DNA from: Pseudomonadota bacterium
Lineage (GTDB): Bacteria > Pseudomonadota > Alphaproteobacteria > Sphingomonadales > SMXR01
DNA: 59,222 nt
Reading direction: 5' to 3'
NCBI GenBank assembly: GCA_022566215.1
Contig: JADFJJ010000007.1
Location: 1 to 59,222 of the forward strand
Below are positions 26,984-36,732 of the stretch, piece after piece. The notes beneath the pieces are model-generated. The model searched no databases, was not told the DNA's origin, and was given only the letters and a program-made list of their open reading frames with translations. A program made the translations under genes and the position numbers. The stretch's first letter is position 1. Every line of letters begins with the position of its first letter.

Positions 26984-28432
26984 ATGTCGGGTTTCAAAAA
27001 CGCCTCCCGGTTCCTGAAAGTCGGCTGGATTCTGGCCCGTTTTGATGCGCTCTATTTCCTGAAAGGGAAACGCACCCGCCTGACCGCGCTTCATATTTGC
27101 ATCCGCGTATTATTGGCCCTGGTGCCAGTGCGGCGCGATCTCAAATCCCTCGCCCCGGGAGAGCGGCTGGCCAAGGCATTGCAGCATTTGGGGCCCGCCT
27201 ACATCAAGCTGGGCCAGACCTTCGCCACCCGCGCCGACCTGATCGGGGAGGAGGCGGCGGGACACTTGAGATTATTGCAGGACCGTCTTCCCAGCGTTCC
27301 TACGGAAGAGATCATTGCCGCCATCGAGGACGACCAGGGCCAGAAGATCGACCAGCTTTTTTCCCATTTTGACCCGGTCCCGGCGGCCGCCGCCTCAATC
27401 GCCCAGGTGCATTTCGCGGTCACCCCGGACGGCCGTGAAGTGGCGGTCAAGGTGCTTCGCCCGGGCATTGAGGAGGCGATGCGCCGCGATATTGAAAGTT
27501 TTTTCTGGCTGGCCGGAGTGTTCGAGAGGTACATGCGCCGCGCCCGGCGGCTGAGGCCGGTCGAGATTGTCCGGACCCTGAGCGAAACCGTAAAGGCGGA
27601 GTTGGACCTGCGCATGGAGGCCAGCGCCGCTTCAGAGCTGAAAGACAACATGGCCGGAGAAAAAGGGTACCGGGTGCCAACCATGGACTGGTCCAGGACC
27701 AGCCGCCGGGTGCTGACGATGGACCGCGTATATGGCACGCCGATTTACCAGATAAAGGACAAAAAACTGGCCCGGGAGATCAGCCGGACCGTGCTCCGGG
27801 TTTTTCTGACCCAGGCTTTGCGCGATGGATTTTTTCATGCCGACTTGCACCAGGGCAATTTTTTCGTCGAGGCCGACGGGACGCTGGTGCCGGTGGATTT
27901 CGGCATCATGGGGCGGCTTGACAAGAAAAGCCGCCGTTATCTGGCGGAAATCCTCTGGGGATTTCATACCCGCAATTATTCCCATGTCGCGGATATCCAT
28001 TTTGAAGCCGGGTACGTTGGCGCCGACCAGTCCCGGGCGGCGTTCGCCCAGGCCATGCGGGCCTTGGTCGAGCCGATCATGGACCAGCCCCTGAATCAGG
28101 TCTCGTTCGGCAATCTCCTGATGCAATTGTTCCAGACCACGGAAAAATTTTCGATGCAGACCCAGCCCCAGCTTCTGACCTTGCAGCGCTCCATGATGAT
28201 GGTCGAGGGTCTGGCGCTCAGCCTCGATCAGGATATCAACGTGTGGGAGGTTTCGCGCCCGGTTGTGGCGCATTGGGTCAAGCGCCAGGCGGGCGGCAGT
28301 GGAACGTTCTCAGACCTGTTCGAGCTGATAAAAGCGTTCCTGGCTCTGGTGCCCGGTTTCCTCGAGATCATCAAGGACTTTCTTGAGGGGCTGGTAAAGA
28401 GACCCGCACCACCGGGAAAACCAGCGGCCTAA
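26984..28432 (+). CDS. ubiB: Ubiquinone biosynthesis regulatory protein kinase UbiB
   Basis: Atypical ABC1/ADCK-type kinase needed for ubiquinone synthesis, probably assisting substrate release from membranes. Of about 482 residues, the kinase-like domain contains the alanine-rich loop AAAASIAQVHFAV that replaces a glycine-rich loop, VAVKVLRPGI with the catalytic Lys, and FHADLHQGNFFV and VDFGIMG (catalytic and metal sites). The C-terminus has a hydrophobic stretch (LIKAFLALVPGFLEII). The ATG at 26984 is one codon after a GTG at 26981; a G-run lies just upstream. Confidence 0.95.
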   Translation: MSGFKNASRFLKVGWILARFDALYFLKGKRTRLTALHICIRVLLALVPVRRDLKSLAPGERLAKALQHLGPAYIKLGQTFATRADLIGEEAAGHLRLLQDRLPSVPTEEIIAAIEDDQGQKIDQLFSHFDPVPAAAASIAQVHFAVTPDGREVAVKVLRPGIEEAMRRDIESFFWLAGVFERYMRRARRLRPVEIVRTLSETVKAELDLRMEASAASELKDNMAGEKGYRVPTMDWSRTSRRVLTMDRVYGTPIYQIKDKKLAREISRTVLRVFLTQALRDGFFHADLHQGNFFVEADGTLVPVDFGIMGRLDKKSRRYLAEILWGFHTRNYSHVADIHFEAGYVGADQSRAAFAQAMRALVEPIMDQPLNQVSFGNLLMQLFQTTEKFSMQTQPQLLTLQRSMMMVEGLALSLDQDINVWEVSRPVVAHWVKRQAGGSGTFSDLFELIKAFLALVPGFLEIIKDFLEGLVKRPAPPGKPAA

Positions 28433-28503
28433 TCACTCTTTAATTTGCTTACCCGTGAACTTATCTGTAAAAGGCCTAAGTCTTGAAAAATTTTGGATAA
28501 ACA

Positions 28504-29715
28504 ATGGCCGAATTGAAAAACAAGCGGATTCTCATGATCATCGGCGGCGGCATTGCCGCTTACAAGGCGCTGGAGCTGATCCGCCGCCTCAAGGACCAGG
28601 GCGCCCGGGTGCGCGCCATCCTGACCGGGGGCGGGGCCCAGTTTATTACCCCCTTGTCGGTGGCCAGCCTGACCGGCGAGAAGGTTTTCAGCGATCTTTT
28701 TTCGCTTACCGATGAAACCGAAATGGGCCATATCCGGCTGTCACGGGAGGCCGACCTGTTGCTGGTGGTTCCGGCGACCGCCAACCTGTTGGCCAAAATG
28801 GCCCACGGCATCGCCGATGACCTGGCCTCCACCACGCTGCTCGCCACCAACAAGCCGGTGATGGCGGCCCCCGCCATGAATGTCGAGATGTGGGCCAAGC
28901 CGTCCACCATGCGCAACATCAGGCAGTTGCGCCAGGACGGCGTGATGATAATCGAACCGGCCGAAGGGGAATTGGCGTGCGGCGAGGTTGGGGTTGGGCG
29001 CCTCCCCGAAGTGGATGTGATTCGCGATCATGTGATCCGGCATTTCAAGGGCCACAAGGGACGCCTCCATGGTCTTCGGGCGCTGGTGACCGCCGGGCCG
29101 ACCCATGAGCCGATCGACCCGGTGCGCTACATCGCCAACCGCTCTTCCGGCAAACAGGGTTACGCCATCGCCGGCGCCTTCGCCCGCTTTGGCGCCGAGA
29201 CAGTGCTGGTTTCCGGACCGACCCATCTTGAAACGCCTCAGGGGGTGGACCGGATTGATGTCGAGACCGCGAGGGAAATGTGGCGCGCGGTCCAGAAAAA
29301 TCTCCCCTATGACGTTGCCGTCTGTTCCGCCGCGGTCAGCGATTGGGGGATCGACCAACAAGCCGGCCAGAAAATCAAGAAAGAAAGCGGCGCCGACCAG
29401 GTCATGACGTTTAAGCAAAACCCGGATATTCTGGCCGACCTTGCGCTCAGCAACCGGCGTCCGCGCCTGGTCATTGGCTTTGCCGCCGAAACCGAAAACC
29501 TGTTGGAAAACGCCCGCGAGAAACGCTTGCGCAAGAACTGCGACTGGATCATCGCCAATGACGTCTCAGCCGCCACCGGAATCATGGGCGGGAATGAAAA
29601 CACCGTTCACGTCATCACCGGGGACGGGGAGGAAGCCTGGCCCAAAGCCAGCAAGGAAGACGTGGCCTTGAGACTGGTGGAGAAAATTGCCGGCCATCTG
29701 GAAAGCAATCCCTGA
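28504..29715 (+). CDS. coaBC: Phosphopantothenoylcysteine decarboxylase/synthase (CoaBC)
   Basis: Bifunctional enzyme of coenzyme A synthesis: the N-terminal flavoprotein (CoaC) decarboxylates 4'-phosphopantothenoylcysteine, and the C-terminal CoaB forms it using CTP. The CoaC part shows [16 protein letters not shown] and the PAMN motif ([11 protein letters not shown]). [13 protein letters not shown] carries the catalytic Cys. The CoaB part starts at [19 protein letters not shown] and includes [10 protein letters not shown]. The 403-residue length is standard. Its last base overlaps the dut start. Confidence 0.96.
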   Translation: MAELKNKRILMIIGGGIAAYKALELIRRLKDQGARVRAILTGGGAQFITPLSVASLTGEKVFSDLFSLTDETEMGHIRLSREADLLLVVPATANLLAKMAHGIADDLASTTLLATNKPVMAAPAMNVEMWAKPSTMRNIRQLRQDGVMIIEPAEGELACGEVGVGRLPEVDVIRDHVIRHFKGHKGRLHGLRALVTAGPTHEPIDPVRYIANRSSGKQGYAIAGAFARFGAETVLVSGPTHLETPQGVDRIDVETAREMWRAVQKNLPYDVAVCSAAVSDWGIDQQAGQKIKKESGADQVMTFKQNPDILADLALSNRRPRLVIGFAAETENLLENAREKRLRKNCDWIIANDVSAATGIMGGNENTVHVITGDGEEAWPKASKEDVALRLVEKIAGHLESNP

Positions 29716-30176
29716 TGAGCAATTCGGTGGTTGTCCAGTTTATGCACCTGGCCCATGGCAAGGGCCTGCCGGTCCCCGCTTACGAGACCGGGGCCAGCGC
29801 CGGGATGGACTTGCGCGCGGCAGTGCCGGAGGGGCAGCCGCTGACCCTCCAGAACGGTGACGTGGCGCTGGTTCCAACCGGATTTGCGATGGCGCTGCCG
29901 GTTGGTTTCGAGGCCCAGGTCAGGCCCAGATCGGGCCTCGCCGCCAAGCATTCGGTCACCGTCCTCAATACCCCCGGAACGATCGATGCCGACTACCGTG
30001 GCGAAGTCAAGGTGATCCTTACCAATTTCGGCATCGAGCCTTTTGTCGTGAAGCGCGGCATGCGCATCGCCCAGATGGTGATTGCCCCGGTCACCACGGC
30101 TGACTGGAAGGTGGTTGAAACCCTGCCCGAAACCGAACGCGGAGCCGGCGGCTTCGGCTCCACCGGGAAGACATGA
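29715..30176 (+). CDS. dut: dUTP diphosphatase
   Basis: Hydrolyses dUTP to dUMP, keeping uracil out of DNA and supplying thymidylate synthesis. All five trimeric dUTPase motifs are present in 153 residues: [27 protein letters not shown] (with the catalytic Asp and Tyr), RIAQMVI and the C-terminal [11 protein letters not shown] that closes over the substrate. It overlaps coaBC by one base and moeB by four, consistent with one operon. Confidence 0.97.
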   Translation: MSNSVVVQFMHLAHGKGLPVPAYETGASAGMDLRAAVPEGQPLTLQNGDVALVPTGFAMALPVGFEAQVRPRSGLAAKHSVTVLNTPGTIDADYRGEVKVILTNFGIEPFVVKRGMRIAQMVIAPVTTADWKVVETLPETERGAGGFGSTGKT

Positions 30177-30943
30177 CCCTAAGCAATGAACAGCTGGACC
30201 GCTATGCCCGCCATATCGTGCTCGGCGAGATTGGCGGCGCCGGCCAGCAAAAACTCCTTAAATCAAAAGTTCTGGTGATCGGCGCGGGCGGGCTGGGCTC
30301 GCCCTTGCTGATGTACCTGGCTGCCGCCGGGGTCGGCACTTTGGGCATCGTTGACGATGATACGGTCAGCCTTTCCAACCTGCAGCGCCAGATCATTCAT
30401 GCCACAAAAAACATTAACCGCCCCAAGACGGTTAGCGCCGGCGAGATGATCGCCGCGCTTAACCCCGGGATCGAGGTCATAGCCCACACCGTGCGCCTGA
30501 CCGCGGAAAATGCCGCCGGTCTGGTCCGGGACTATGACCTGGTGGCCGATGGATGCGATAATTTCGAAACCCGCCTGGCGGTCAGCGATGCCTGTCTTGC
30601 GGAAAGGAAAACGCTGGTCTCGGCGGCATTGCAAAAATTTGACGGCCAGCTTTCAACCTTCAAGCCCTATCAGAAAGATAGCGGCGGCAATCCCCTGCCC
30701 TGCTACCGTTGCCTGGTTCCACAGGCACCGCCAGTTCAGGATCTGGCCTGTGCCGAGATCGGCATCCTCGGGGCCAGCGCCGGGGTGATGGGAACCCTGC
30801 AGGGGGTGGAGGTGATCAAGGAGCTTTTGGGGCTGGGGACATCGCTGGCCGGATCGGTTCTGATCTACGACGGCCTGAAAGCGGATTTCAGAAAAGTGCA
30901 GCTGGGTAAAGACCCCGAATGCCCGGGCTGTTCCAAGGCTTGA
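30173..30943 (+). CDS. moeB: HesA/MoeB/ThiF-family adenylyltransferase
   Basis: E1-like enzyme that adenylates the C-terminal glycine of a small sulfur carrier (MoaD or ThiS) for molybdopterin or thiamine synthesis. The ATP-binding loop is [19 protein letters not shown] near residues 35-53. [16 protein letters not shown] follows with the Arg finger. The zinc ligands appear as CYRCLVP and, at the end, CPGC. The 256-residue length fits MoeB without a rhodanese domain. MoeB and ThiF cannot be firmly separated here because no moa or thi gene is adjacent. Confidence 0.85.
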   Translation: MTLSNEQLDRYARHIVLGEIGGAGQQKLLKSKVLVIGAGGLGSPLLMYLAAAGVGTLGIVDDDTVSLSNLQRQIIHATKNINRPKTVSAGEMIAALNPGIEVIAHTVRLTAENAAGLVRDYDLVADGCDNFETRLAVSDACLAERKTLVSAALQKFDGQLSTFKPYQKDSGGNPLPCYRCLVPQAPPVQDLACAEIGILGASAGVMGTLQGVEVIKELLGLGTSLAGSVLIYDGLKADFRKVQLGKDPECPGCSKA

Positions 30944-30962
30944 CCCAAGGCAAAACTTGGGT
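30943..30962 (+). other. Perfect 7-bp hairpin after moeB
   Basis: ACCCAAG-GCAAAA-CTTGGGT begins within the moeB stop codon and ends 12 bp before the next start. It is followed by A rather than T residues on the plus strand, so it is probably not an intrinsic terminator. It could protect the upstream mRNA end. Confidence 0.35.
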
Positions 30963-30974
30963 AAAAACCGGATC

Positions 30975-31499
30975 ATGAATAAATTTGGATTTTTAATGAG
31001 CGGTCTCTCATTCGTTCTGGTTTTTTTTGCCGCCGGGCTGGCTTATTCACAGCCGCTGCCCAGGGAAGAGGGTAAATTCGGGGCCAGCGGGCTGCCCCTG
31101 CCAAGGTTCGTTTCCATCTCGGCCAGCAGGGCTAACATGCGCGCGGGGCCGGGAGAGCAGTATCCGATCGCGTGGGTCTATACGCGGGAGCTTTATCCTC
31201 TGGAAATCATTGGCGAATACGATCAATGGCGCCAGGTGCGCGACGTGGACGGGACCGAGGGCTGGATGCACCGGGTTTTGCTTTCCGGCAACCGCACCGC
31301 GCTGGTGGTGCAAGGGACCGCTTCCCTGTTCCGGAAGCCATCGTCAATTGCTCCCCTGGTCGCCCGCCTGGAAGCCGGAGTGGTCGGAGAAGTTCTGGAA
31401 TGTTCGCCCAGCTGGTGCCGCCTTGATATTGACGGCGCCCGGGGCTGGGTCGTCACCAGCGCTCTCTGGGGCACCTTCCAGGGGGAAATTATCAATTAA
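30975..31499 (+). CDS. Secreted SH3-domain protein
   Basis: A 174-residue exported protein. The signal peptide MNKFGFLMSGLSFVLVFFAAGLAYS is followed by two bacterial SH3-like units (SH3_4 type): SRANMRAGPGEQYPIAWVY..., ending WMHRVLLSG, and TASLFRKPSSIAPLVARLEAG..., ending GWVVTSALWG. Such domains usually bind peptidoglycan or other envelope partners. The ATG at 30975 is chosen over a TTG at 30957 because it starts directly at the signal peptide. It ends 4 bp before the convergent flavoprotein gene. Confidence 0.85.
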   Translation: MNKFGFLMSGLSFVLVFFAAGLAYSQPLPREEGKFGASGLPLPRFVSISASRANMRAGPGEQYPIAWVYTRELYPLEIIGEYDQWRQVRDVDGTEGWMHRVLLSGNRTALVVQGTASLFRKPSSIAPLVARLEAGVVGEVLECSPSWCRLDIDGARGWVVTSALWGTFQGEIIN

Positions 31500-31503
31500 A
31501 AAG

Positions 31504-32901
31504 TCAGTCGCCGGTCAGGATCCGGTCCACCAGTTGCTTGACGGTCGGGATAAACCCGTTTGAATAAAACGGATCCTTGGCGAAATTGAAGCAGTTGTGC
31601 CCGGCGAACATCAGATTGTGCTCGAGGTCGCCGTCGTGGGCGATGTCCTGAAGGGTCTTCTGGATGCAAAAACTTCTCGGGTCGGCCTTGCGGCCGGTGG
31701 AGGTCTTTTCATTGTCGGCCCAGTTGGAAAACCGGCATTGCGAAAGACAGCCCATGCATTCGATCTGGTGCTGCCTGATCTGCGCCTGTTTTTCCGGGGT
31801 GACAAAAATCAGGGTCTGGTCCGGGGTGCGCATGATTGAGGTAAAACCCTGGTGTATCCATATGTTGGCGCGGATCAAATCCCCCTGGGTGACATAGATG
31901 ATATTGCCCTTGCGGTTGATATCCAAGGGCCGGCTGTGATCGCCCACCATGTCGGGGGTATAGGCGATCTGGCGGTCGGAGCGGGCCTGAAGCTCCAGCA
32001 GAAATTCGTTGTGGACGGCTGAGGAATAGAACCCGGTCGGGCTGAAACGGTGCAAAATCACGTCGCCTTCCTTGAGTGTCAGCAGTTTTTGTTTCCATTC
32101 GTCCGAGATCCGGCTTTCCTTGGTAAGCAAAGGACGGGTGCCAAACTGAAAAGCAATCGGGCCCAGCTCCTGGTTGTCGATCCAGTCGGCCCAGTCACGC
32201 AGGTACCAGACCCCGCCGGCCATGATGATTGGAACTTCGTCGACGCCCATTTCGCGCATCTCTTTCCTCAAGAGAGCAACCCGTGGGTAGGGGTCTTGCG
32301 GTTTATCCGGGTCTTCGACATTGGACAGGCCGTTATGGCCGCCGGCCAGCCAGGGATCCTCATAGACAACCGCGCCGAGAAAACTGGCGAATTTTCGGTA
32401 GGCCCGCTTCCACAGAGCCTTGAAGGCGCGTGATGAGGAAATGATCGGGTAGTAATAAACGCCGTAAGAGGCGGAAATTTCCGCCAGTTTATATGGCATG
32501 CCGGCGCCGCAGGTAATCCCATCGACCAGGTGTTTGGTTTTTTCCAGAACCCCCTTCAGGATTCTTTGGGCGCCGCCCATTTCCCACAGAATGTTGACAT
32601 TGAGGCTGCCCAGGCCGTGGCGCAGATCGTGGGCCTTTTGGATCTGGGCGATGGCGCCTTTGATGGAAAAGCTGACCAGTTCCTCATGGCGGTCCCGGCG
32701 GGTCCGGCCATGATAGATTTGCGGGATGATGTTGCCGGCCTTATCGAAGAAATCGGCATTGACCGCGGACACTGTTCCAACCCCGCCGGCGCAAGCCCAC
32801 GCGCCTGAAGAAGCGCCGCTGGTAATGGAAATGCCCTTGCCGCCTTCGATCAGAGGCAGAACTTCCTTGCCGGAAAGTTTTATCGCGTTCAGCGCCTTCA
32901 T
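31504..32901 (-). CDS. Nitronate monooxygenase-like flavoprotein with Cys-rich tail
   Basis: A TIM-barrel FMN protein of the 2-nitropropane dioxygenase/nitronate monooxygenase superfamily, 465 residues from the ATG at 32901. Visible parts are GGKGISITSGASSGAWA near the N-terminus, the central GITCGAGMPYKLAE, IIMAGGVWYLRDWADW (flavin phosphate site) and GPIAFQFGTRPLLT. It is longer than classical nitronate monooxygenases (about 330 residues). The extension contains Cys near 382, 385, 389, 412 and 437 (ECMGCLSQC...SFC...HNC), which could hold a metal or Fe-S centre. The true substrate is unknown; FabK- or PfaD-like enoyl reductase activity is an alternative. Confidence 0.78.
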   Translation of the reverse strand: MKALNAIKLSGKEVLPLIEGGKGISITSGASSGAWACAGGVGTVSAVNADFFDKAGNIIPQIYHGRTRRDRHEELVSFSIKGAIAQIQKAHDLRHGLGSLNVNILWEMGGAQRILKGVLEKTKHLVDGITCGAGMPYKLAEISASYGVYYYPIISSSRAFKALWKRAYRKFASFLGAVVYEDPWLAGGHNGLSNVEDPDKPQDPYPRVALLRKEMREMGVDEVPIIMAGGVWYLRDWADWIDNQELGPIAFQFGTRPLLTKESRISDEWKQKLLTLKEGDVILHRFSPTGFYSSAVHNEFLLELQARSDRQIAYTPDMVGDHSRPLDINRKGNIIYVTQGDLIRANIWIHQGFTSIMRTPDQTLIFVTPEKQAQIRQHQIECMGCLSQCRFSNWADNEKTSTGRKADPRSFCIQKTLQDIAHDGDLEHNLMFAGHNCFNFAKDPFYSNGFIPTVKQLVDRILTGD

Positions 32902-32932
32902 GCGGCTATCACCCCTTATCCGCCTGTCTCTT

Positions 32933-35062
32933 TTAAGAGCGCGGACCTTTTCTCTGCGGCCTCGGCCGGGGACCAAGCGGCCGGTCTTCTTCGACGCGCA
33001 TGGTCAGGCGTACTTTGCCGCGGTCATCGACCTCGAGAACCCTCACCTTAACCTTATCACCTTCTTTTAACACATCGGTGACCTTTTCGACACGCTCTGA
33101 TGACATTTCGCTGATATGAACCAGGCCGTCCTTGCTGCCGAAGAAGTTCACGAACGCGCCGAAGTCGGCGATTTTAACGACCTTGCCGTCATAGACCTCG
33201 CCAACTTCCGGTTCAGCGACGATGCTCATGATCCATTTCTTGGCGGCTTCGATAGCCTCCAGATCGGAGCTGGCGATCTTGATCACCCCATCGTCATCGA
33301 TGTTGACCTTGGCGCCGGTGGTCTCAACAATCTCGCGGATGATCTTGCCGCCGGTGCCAATCACCTCGCGGATTTTATCGCGCGCGATCTGGATGGTCTC
33401 GATCCGGGGGGCATGGACGCTCATCTCAGCGCGGGCTGTTTTCAGGGCCTTGTTCATCTCGCCCAGAATATGGGTGCGGCCATCCTTGGCCTGCGATAAG
33501 GCCTTTTCCATAATCTCTTCGGTGATGCCGGCGACCTTGATATCCATCTGCAGCGAGGTAATGCCCTTTTCGGTGCCCGCCACCTTGAAGTCCATATCGC
33601 CGAGGTGATCCTCATCGCCCAGGATATCCGAGAGGATGGCGTACTTGCCGCCTTCCATGATCAGCCCCATGGCGATGCCGGAAACCGGCCGTGTTATGGG
33701 AACCCCGGCATCCATCAGCGCCAGTGAAGCGCCACATACCGTGGCCATCGAGGACGATCCGTTGGATTCGGTAATTTCCGAGACCACCCGGATGGTGTAG
33801 GGGAAATCTTCGCTGTCAGGTAAGACCGCCTTTAAGGCCCGCCAGGCCAGTTTGCCGTGGCCAATTTCGCGTCTCCCGGTAAAGCCGATACGGCCGGTTT
33901 CGCCGACCGAGTAGGGCGGAAAGTTGTAGTGCAGCATGAAGTTTTCGCGGTAGGTTCCCTCCAGCGCATCGACGAACTGTTCGTCCTCGGCGGTGCCCAG
34001 AGTGGCCACCACCAGCGCCTGGGTTTCGCCGCGGGTAAACAGAGCGGTGCCGTGGGCGCGGCCCAGAATACCGACTTCGGAAACAATCTGGCGCACCTGG
34101 TCAAGTTTGCGCCCGTCGATCCGTTTGGAGGTTTTCAGGATATTTCCGCGGACGATGTCCTTGGCTATTTTTTTCAAAATGGCGGAAATGTCCTTGTCGT
34201 CAACGCTCTCATCCCCGGCGAAGGTTTCCTTGACCTTGGCGCGGATTTCAGAAAGCGCGGCGGTGCGGGTTTGCTTGACGGTCTCCTTATAAGCCGCGCG
34301 CATATCCTTGTCCGCCAGCTTGGCGATCTTTTTCTCCAAATCACTCAAGTTTTTTTCCGCCGGAAGTTCCCACGGGTCCCTGGCGCATTCTTCGGCCAGG
34401 CTGATGATCATGTCGATCACCGGCTGCATTTCCGCATGGCCGTACATGACAGCCCCCAGCATGACCTCCTCGGACAATTCTTTTGCCTGGGATTCGACCA
34501 TGAGAACCGCCTCGGAGGTTCCGGCGACCACCAGGTTGAGGTCGCCCTCGGCCAGCTCCGCCGGGGTTGGGTTGAGGATATACTCACCATCCTTATAGCC
34601 GACCCGGGCGCCGCCAATCGGCCCAAAAAAGGGTAACCCGGAAAGCGTCAGCGCGGCGCTGGCGCCGATCATCGCGACAACGTCCGGATCGTTTTCCAGA
34701 TCGTGGGACAAGACCGTGCAGACAACCTGGGTTTCATTTCTGAAGTTGTCCGGAAACAGGGGCCGGACCGGCCGGTCGATCAACCGGCTGGTCAGGGTTT
34801 CCTTTTCGGTCGGCCGCCCCTCGCGTTTAAAATAACCGCCCGGGATTTTCCCGGCGGCGTAGGTTTTTTCCATGTAGTTGACCGTCAGCGGGAAAAAATC
34901 CAGATCCGGCTTCGGGTTTTTGTCGGCCACCACAGTGGCCAGCACAATAGTTTCACCGTATGTTACGACCACGGCGCCGCCAGCTTGGCGGGCAATCTTG
35001 CCGGTCTCGATACTGAGTGGTCTGCCACCCCAGGTGATCTCTTTTTTATATATATCAAACAT
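32933..35062 (-). CDS. pnp: Polyribonucleotide nucleotidyltransferase
   Basis: Phosphorolytic 3'-to-5' exoribonuclease of the degradosome. The 709 residues hold two RNase PH domains (N-terminal with [14 protein letters not shown]-terminal with [21 protein letters not shown]), an all-helical linker, a KH domain ([16 protein letters not shown]) and an S1 domain ([19 protein letters not shown]). The tail is short and basic (RPQRKGPRS). It follows rpsO by 71 bp with a hairpin in the gap, the usual rpsO-pnp pair. Confidence 0.97.
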   Translation of the reverse strand: MFDIYKKEITWGGRPLSIETGKIARQAGGAVVVTYGETIVLATVVADKNPKPDLDFFPLTVNYMEKTYAAGKIPGGYFKREGRPTEKETLTSRLIDRPVRPLFPDNFRNETQVVCTVLSHDLENDPDVVAMIGASAALTLSGLPFFGPIGGARVGYKDGEYILNPTPAELAEGDLNLVVAGTSEAVLMVESQAKELSEEVMLGAVMYGHAEMQPVIDMIISLAEECARDPWELPAEKNLSDLEKKIAKLADKDMRAAYKETVKQTRTAALSEIRAKVKETFAGDESVDDKDISAILKKIAKDIVRGNILKTSKRIDGRKLDQVRQIVSEVGILGRAHGTALFTRGETQALVVATLGTAEDEQFVDALEGTYRENFMLHYNFPPYSVGETGRIGFTGRREIGHGKLAWRALKAVLPDSEDFPYTIRVVSEITESNGSSSMATVCGASLALMDAGVPITRPVSGIAMGLIMEGGKYAILSDILGDEDHLGDMDFKVAGTEKGITSLQMDIKVAGITEEIMEKALSQAKDGRTHILGEMNKALKTARAEMSVHAPRIETIQIARDKIREVIGTGGKIIREIVETTGAKVNIDDDGVIKIASSDLEAIEAAKKWIMSIVAEPEVGEVYDGKVVKIADFGAFVNFFGSKDGLVHISEMSSERVEKVTDVLKEGDKVKVRVLEVDDRGKVRLTMRVEEDRPLGPRPRPQRKGPRS

Positions 35063-35110
35063 CTTTCAAATCTTTCATGACAGCTGACTTTTACCAAACA
35101 CGCCTGGCGC

Positions 35111-35129
35111 TTCCGGGCCCATCCCGGAA
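35111..35129 (-). other. rpsO-pnp intergenic hairpin
   Basis: TTCCGGG-(5-nt loop)-CCCGGAA, a perfect 7-bp stem just after the rpsO stop and before pnp, with no following T-run. In other proteobacteria this interval holds a processing or attenuation site controlling pnp; the same role is inferred here. Confidence 0.5.
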
Positions 35130-35133
35130 AACC

Positions 35134-35403
35134 TTATTTTCTCAGGCCAAGCCGTTTGATCAGCTGTGTGTATCTTTGTTCATCGGTTTTTTTCAGGTAG
35201 GCGAGCAGACGCCGGCGCCGGTTGATCATTTTCATCAAACCATAGCGCGAATGATTGTCCTTGGCATGCTCTTTGAAATGCCCTGTCAGGTTGACAATGC
35301 GTTCGGTCAAAATGGCGACCTGTATTTCAGGTGAGCCGGTATCATTCTTTTTTACAGCGTAATCTTTTACAATTTCCTGTTTTCTCTCAGGTGTAATCGA
35401 CAT
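35134..35403 (-). CDS. rpsO: 30S ribosomal protein S15
   Basis: Primary 16S rRNA-binding protein at the three-way junction of the central domain. The 89-residue sequence [36 protein letters not shown] is the standard start, and the [24 protein letters not shown] tail is complete. It lies 12 bp after truB in the rimP-nusA-infB-rbfA-truB-rpsO-pnp cluster. Confidence 0.98.
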   Translation of the reverse strand: MSITPERKQEIVKDYAVKKNDTGSPEIQVAILTERIVNLTGHFKEHAKDNHSRYGLMKMINRRRRLLAYLKKTDEQRYTQLIKRLGLRK

Positions 35404-35415
35404 CGTGTTCTCCGT

Positions 35416-36324
35416 TTAGTTCGGGGTTGAGTTCAGGTTAAAAACACGAAGCGGTCTGGTCTCGCCTTGGTTGACGCTTGCCAGGGCGATCAATGCCTTG
35501 TCAAGGGTCAGGCGGACAGTGCCGCTTCGCTTGGTTGGAAGCCTCAAAGTCTGGCCATTTTTAATGCGCCGGGCTTCGTCTTCGGTAATGGCCAGGGCCG
35601 GGATGTCGTCCAGCGCGGTCATTACCGGAATCAGGGCTTCCAAAGCGCGCGCACTATGGCTCAAATCATTCAGTTTTGCCAGAGAAATTACGCATGCTTC
35701 CGAAAAGGGGCCGGCCCGGGTGCGCCGGATGGCCGTAATATGGCCAAAACACTGGAGTTTTTGGCCCAAATCGCGCGCCAGGGACCTGATATAGGTGCCT
35801 TTTCCGCATACCACGTGGAAATTGCCGTGATTTTCATCTCCCCCGCCCCCGATCAGGTCGAACACATCAACTGTCACCATCCTCGGTTTCAGCTCCACGG
35901 TCTGGCCGGAACGGGCCAGGTCATAGGCGCGCTTGCCGCCGACCTTGAGGGCTGAGAATTGCGGCGGCATCTGTTCTATTTCGCCGACAAAAGCGGGCAG
36001 GGCCGCCTTGATGTCCCGGGCGGAGGGTCTTTTGTCGCTGCTCTTTACCACCTCACCTTCGGAATCGTCGGTGGTGCGTTGTTCTCCCCAGCGGATGGTA
36101 AAGTCATATTCCTTTTTGGCGTCGACAATGTAGGGAATGGTTTTGGTGGCTTCACCGAGGGCAATCGGCAGAATGCCCGTCGCCAACGGGTCCAGGGTGC
36201 CGGCGTGCCCGGTCTTCAAGGGGTGAAAAATCCGTTTGATGGCGCGCACCACATCGGTGGAGGTCATTCCGGGGTCCTTGTCGATAATGATCCAGCCGTC
36301 GATTTTATTGCCTTTGCGAGACAT
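35416..36324 (-). CDS. truB: tRNA pseudouridine(55) synthase TruB
   Basis: Converts U55 of the tRNA T-loop to pseudouridine. The N-terminus contains IDKDPGMTSTDVV, and the catalytic Asp lies in GHAGTLDPLATGILP near residues 39-53. The family's YDFTIRWGE and GKRAYDLAR segments follow, and a C-terminal PUA-like region includes ALIPVMTALDDIPAL. At 302 residues it is normal. The ATG overlaps the rbfA stop (TGATG), so the two are translationally coupled. Confidence 0.97.
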   Translation of the reverse strand: MSRKGNKIDGWIIIDKDPGMTSTDVVRAIKRIFHPLKTGHAGTLDPLATGILPIALGEATKTIPYIVDAKKEYDFTIRWGEQRTTDDSEGEVVKSSDKRPSARDIKAALPAFVGEIEQMPPQFSALKVGGKRAYDLARSGQTVELKPRMVTVDVFDLIGGGGDENHGNFHVVCGKGTYIRSLARDLGQKLQCFGHITAIRRTRAGPFSEACVISLAKLNDLSHSARALEALIPVMTALDDIPALAITEDEARRIKNGQTLRLPTKRSGTVRLTLDKALIALASVNQGETRPLRVFNLNSTPN

Positions 36325-36716
36325 CAGTCTTTTGCTTCCAAGTCTTTCGCCACTTTCGGGTTTTTCAAAAGCGTACTGATATGGCCCGATTCATCAAAAG
36401 TTTCATCGGCGATAAATTTCAGTTTGGGAAGATATTTCAAATGAACCGAGCGCGAGAGGAAACTGCAGATATAGGGGGCGGCCTGGTTAAGGGCTTTCAG
36501 GACCGGGTCCCGGTTTTCACCGCCCAGCGGCAGGACGAACACGGTGGCGTTCCTGAGGTCGGGACTGGTCCTGACCTCGGTCACGGTAATCGAGACGTCC
36601 TTGAGGTCCGGGCCGCCAAAGTCTTCGCGCCTGAGGATCTCCGAGAGGGCATGGCGGATGTTTTCGTTGACCCGCAGCAACCGTATGCTCGGTTCGCCTT
36701 TGATTTTTTTTCGCAT
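36324..36716 (-). CDS. rbfA: Ribosome-binding factor A
   Basis: Maturation factor that binds the 30S subunit and is needed for processing of the 16S 5' end. From the ATG at 36716 it has 130 residues, with the KH-like fold visible: RVNENIRHALSEILRRED, ITVTEVRTSPDLRNATVFV and the C-terminal LPKLKFIADETFDES. The track ORF extends 46 codons upstream into infB and is rejected. The chosen start lies inside the last codons of infB (17-bp overlap). Confidence 0.95.
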   Translation of the reverse strand: MRKKIKGEPSIRLLRVNENIRHALSEILRREDFGGPDLKDVSITVTEVRTSPDLRNATVFVLPLGGENRDPVLKALNQAAPYICSFLSRSVHLKYLPKLKFIADETFDESGHISTLLKNPKVAKDLEAKD

Positions 36717-36732
36717 GGTACGTTCCAGGGGA

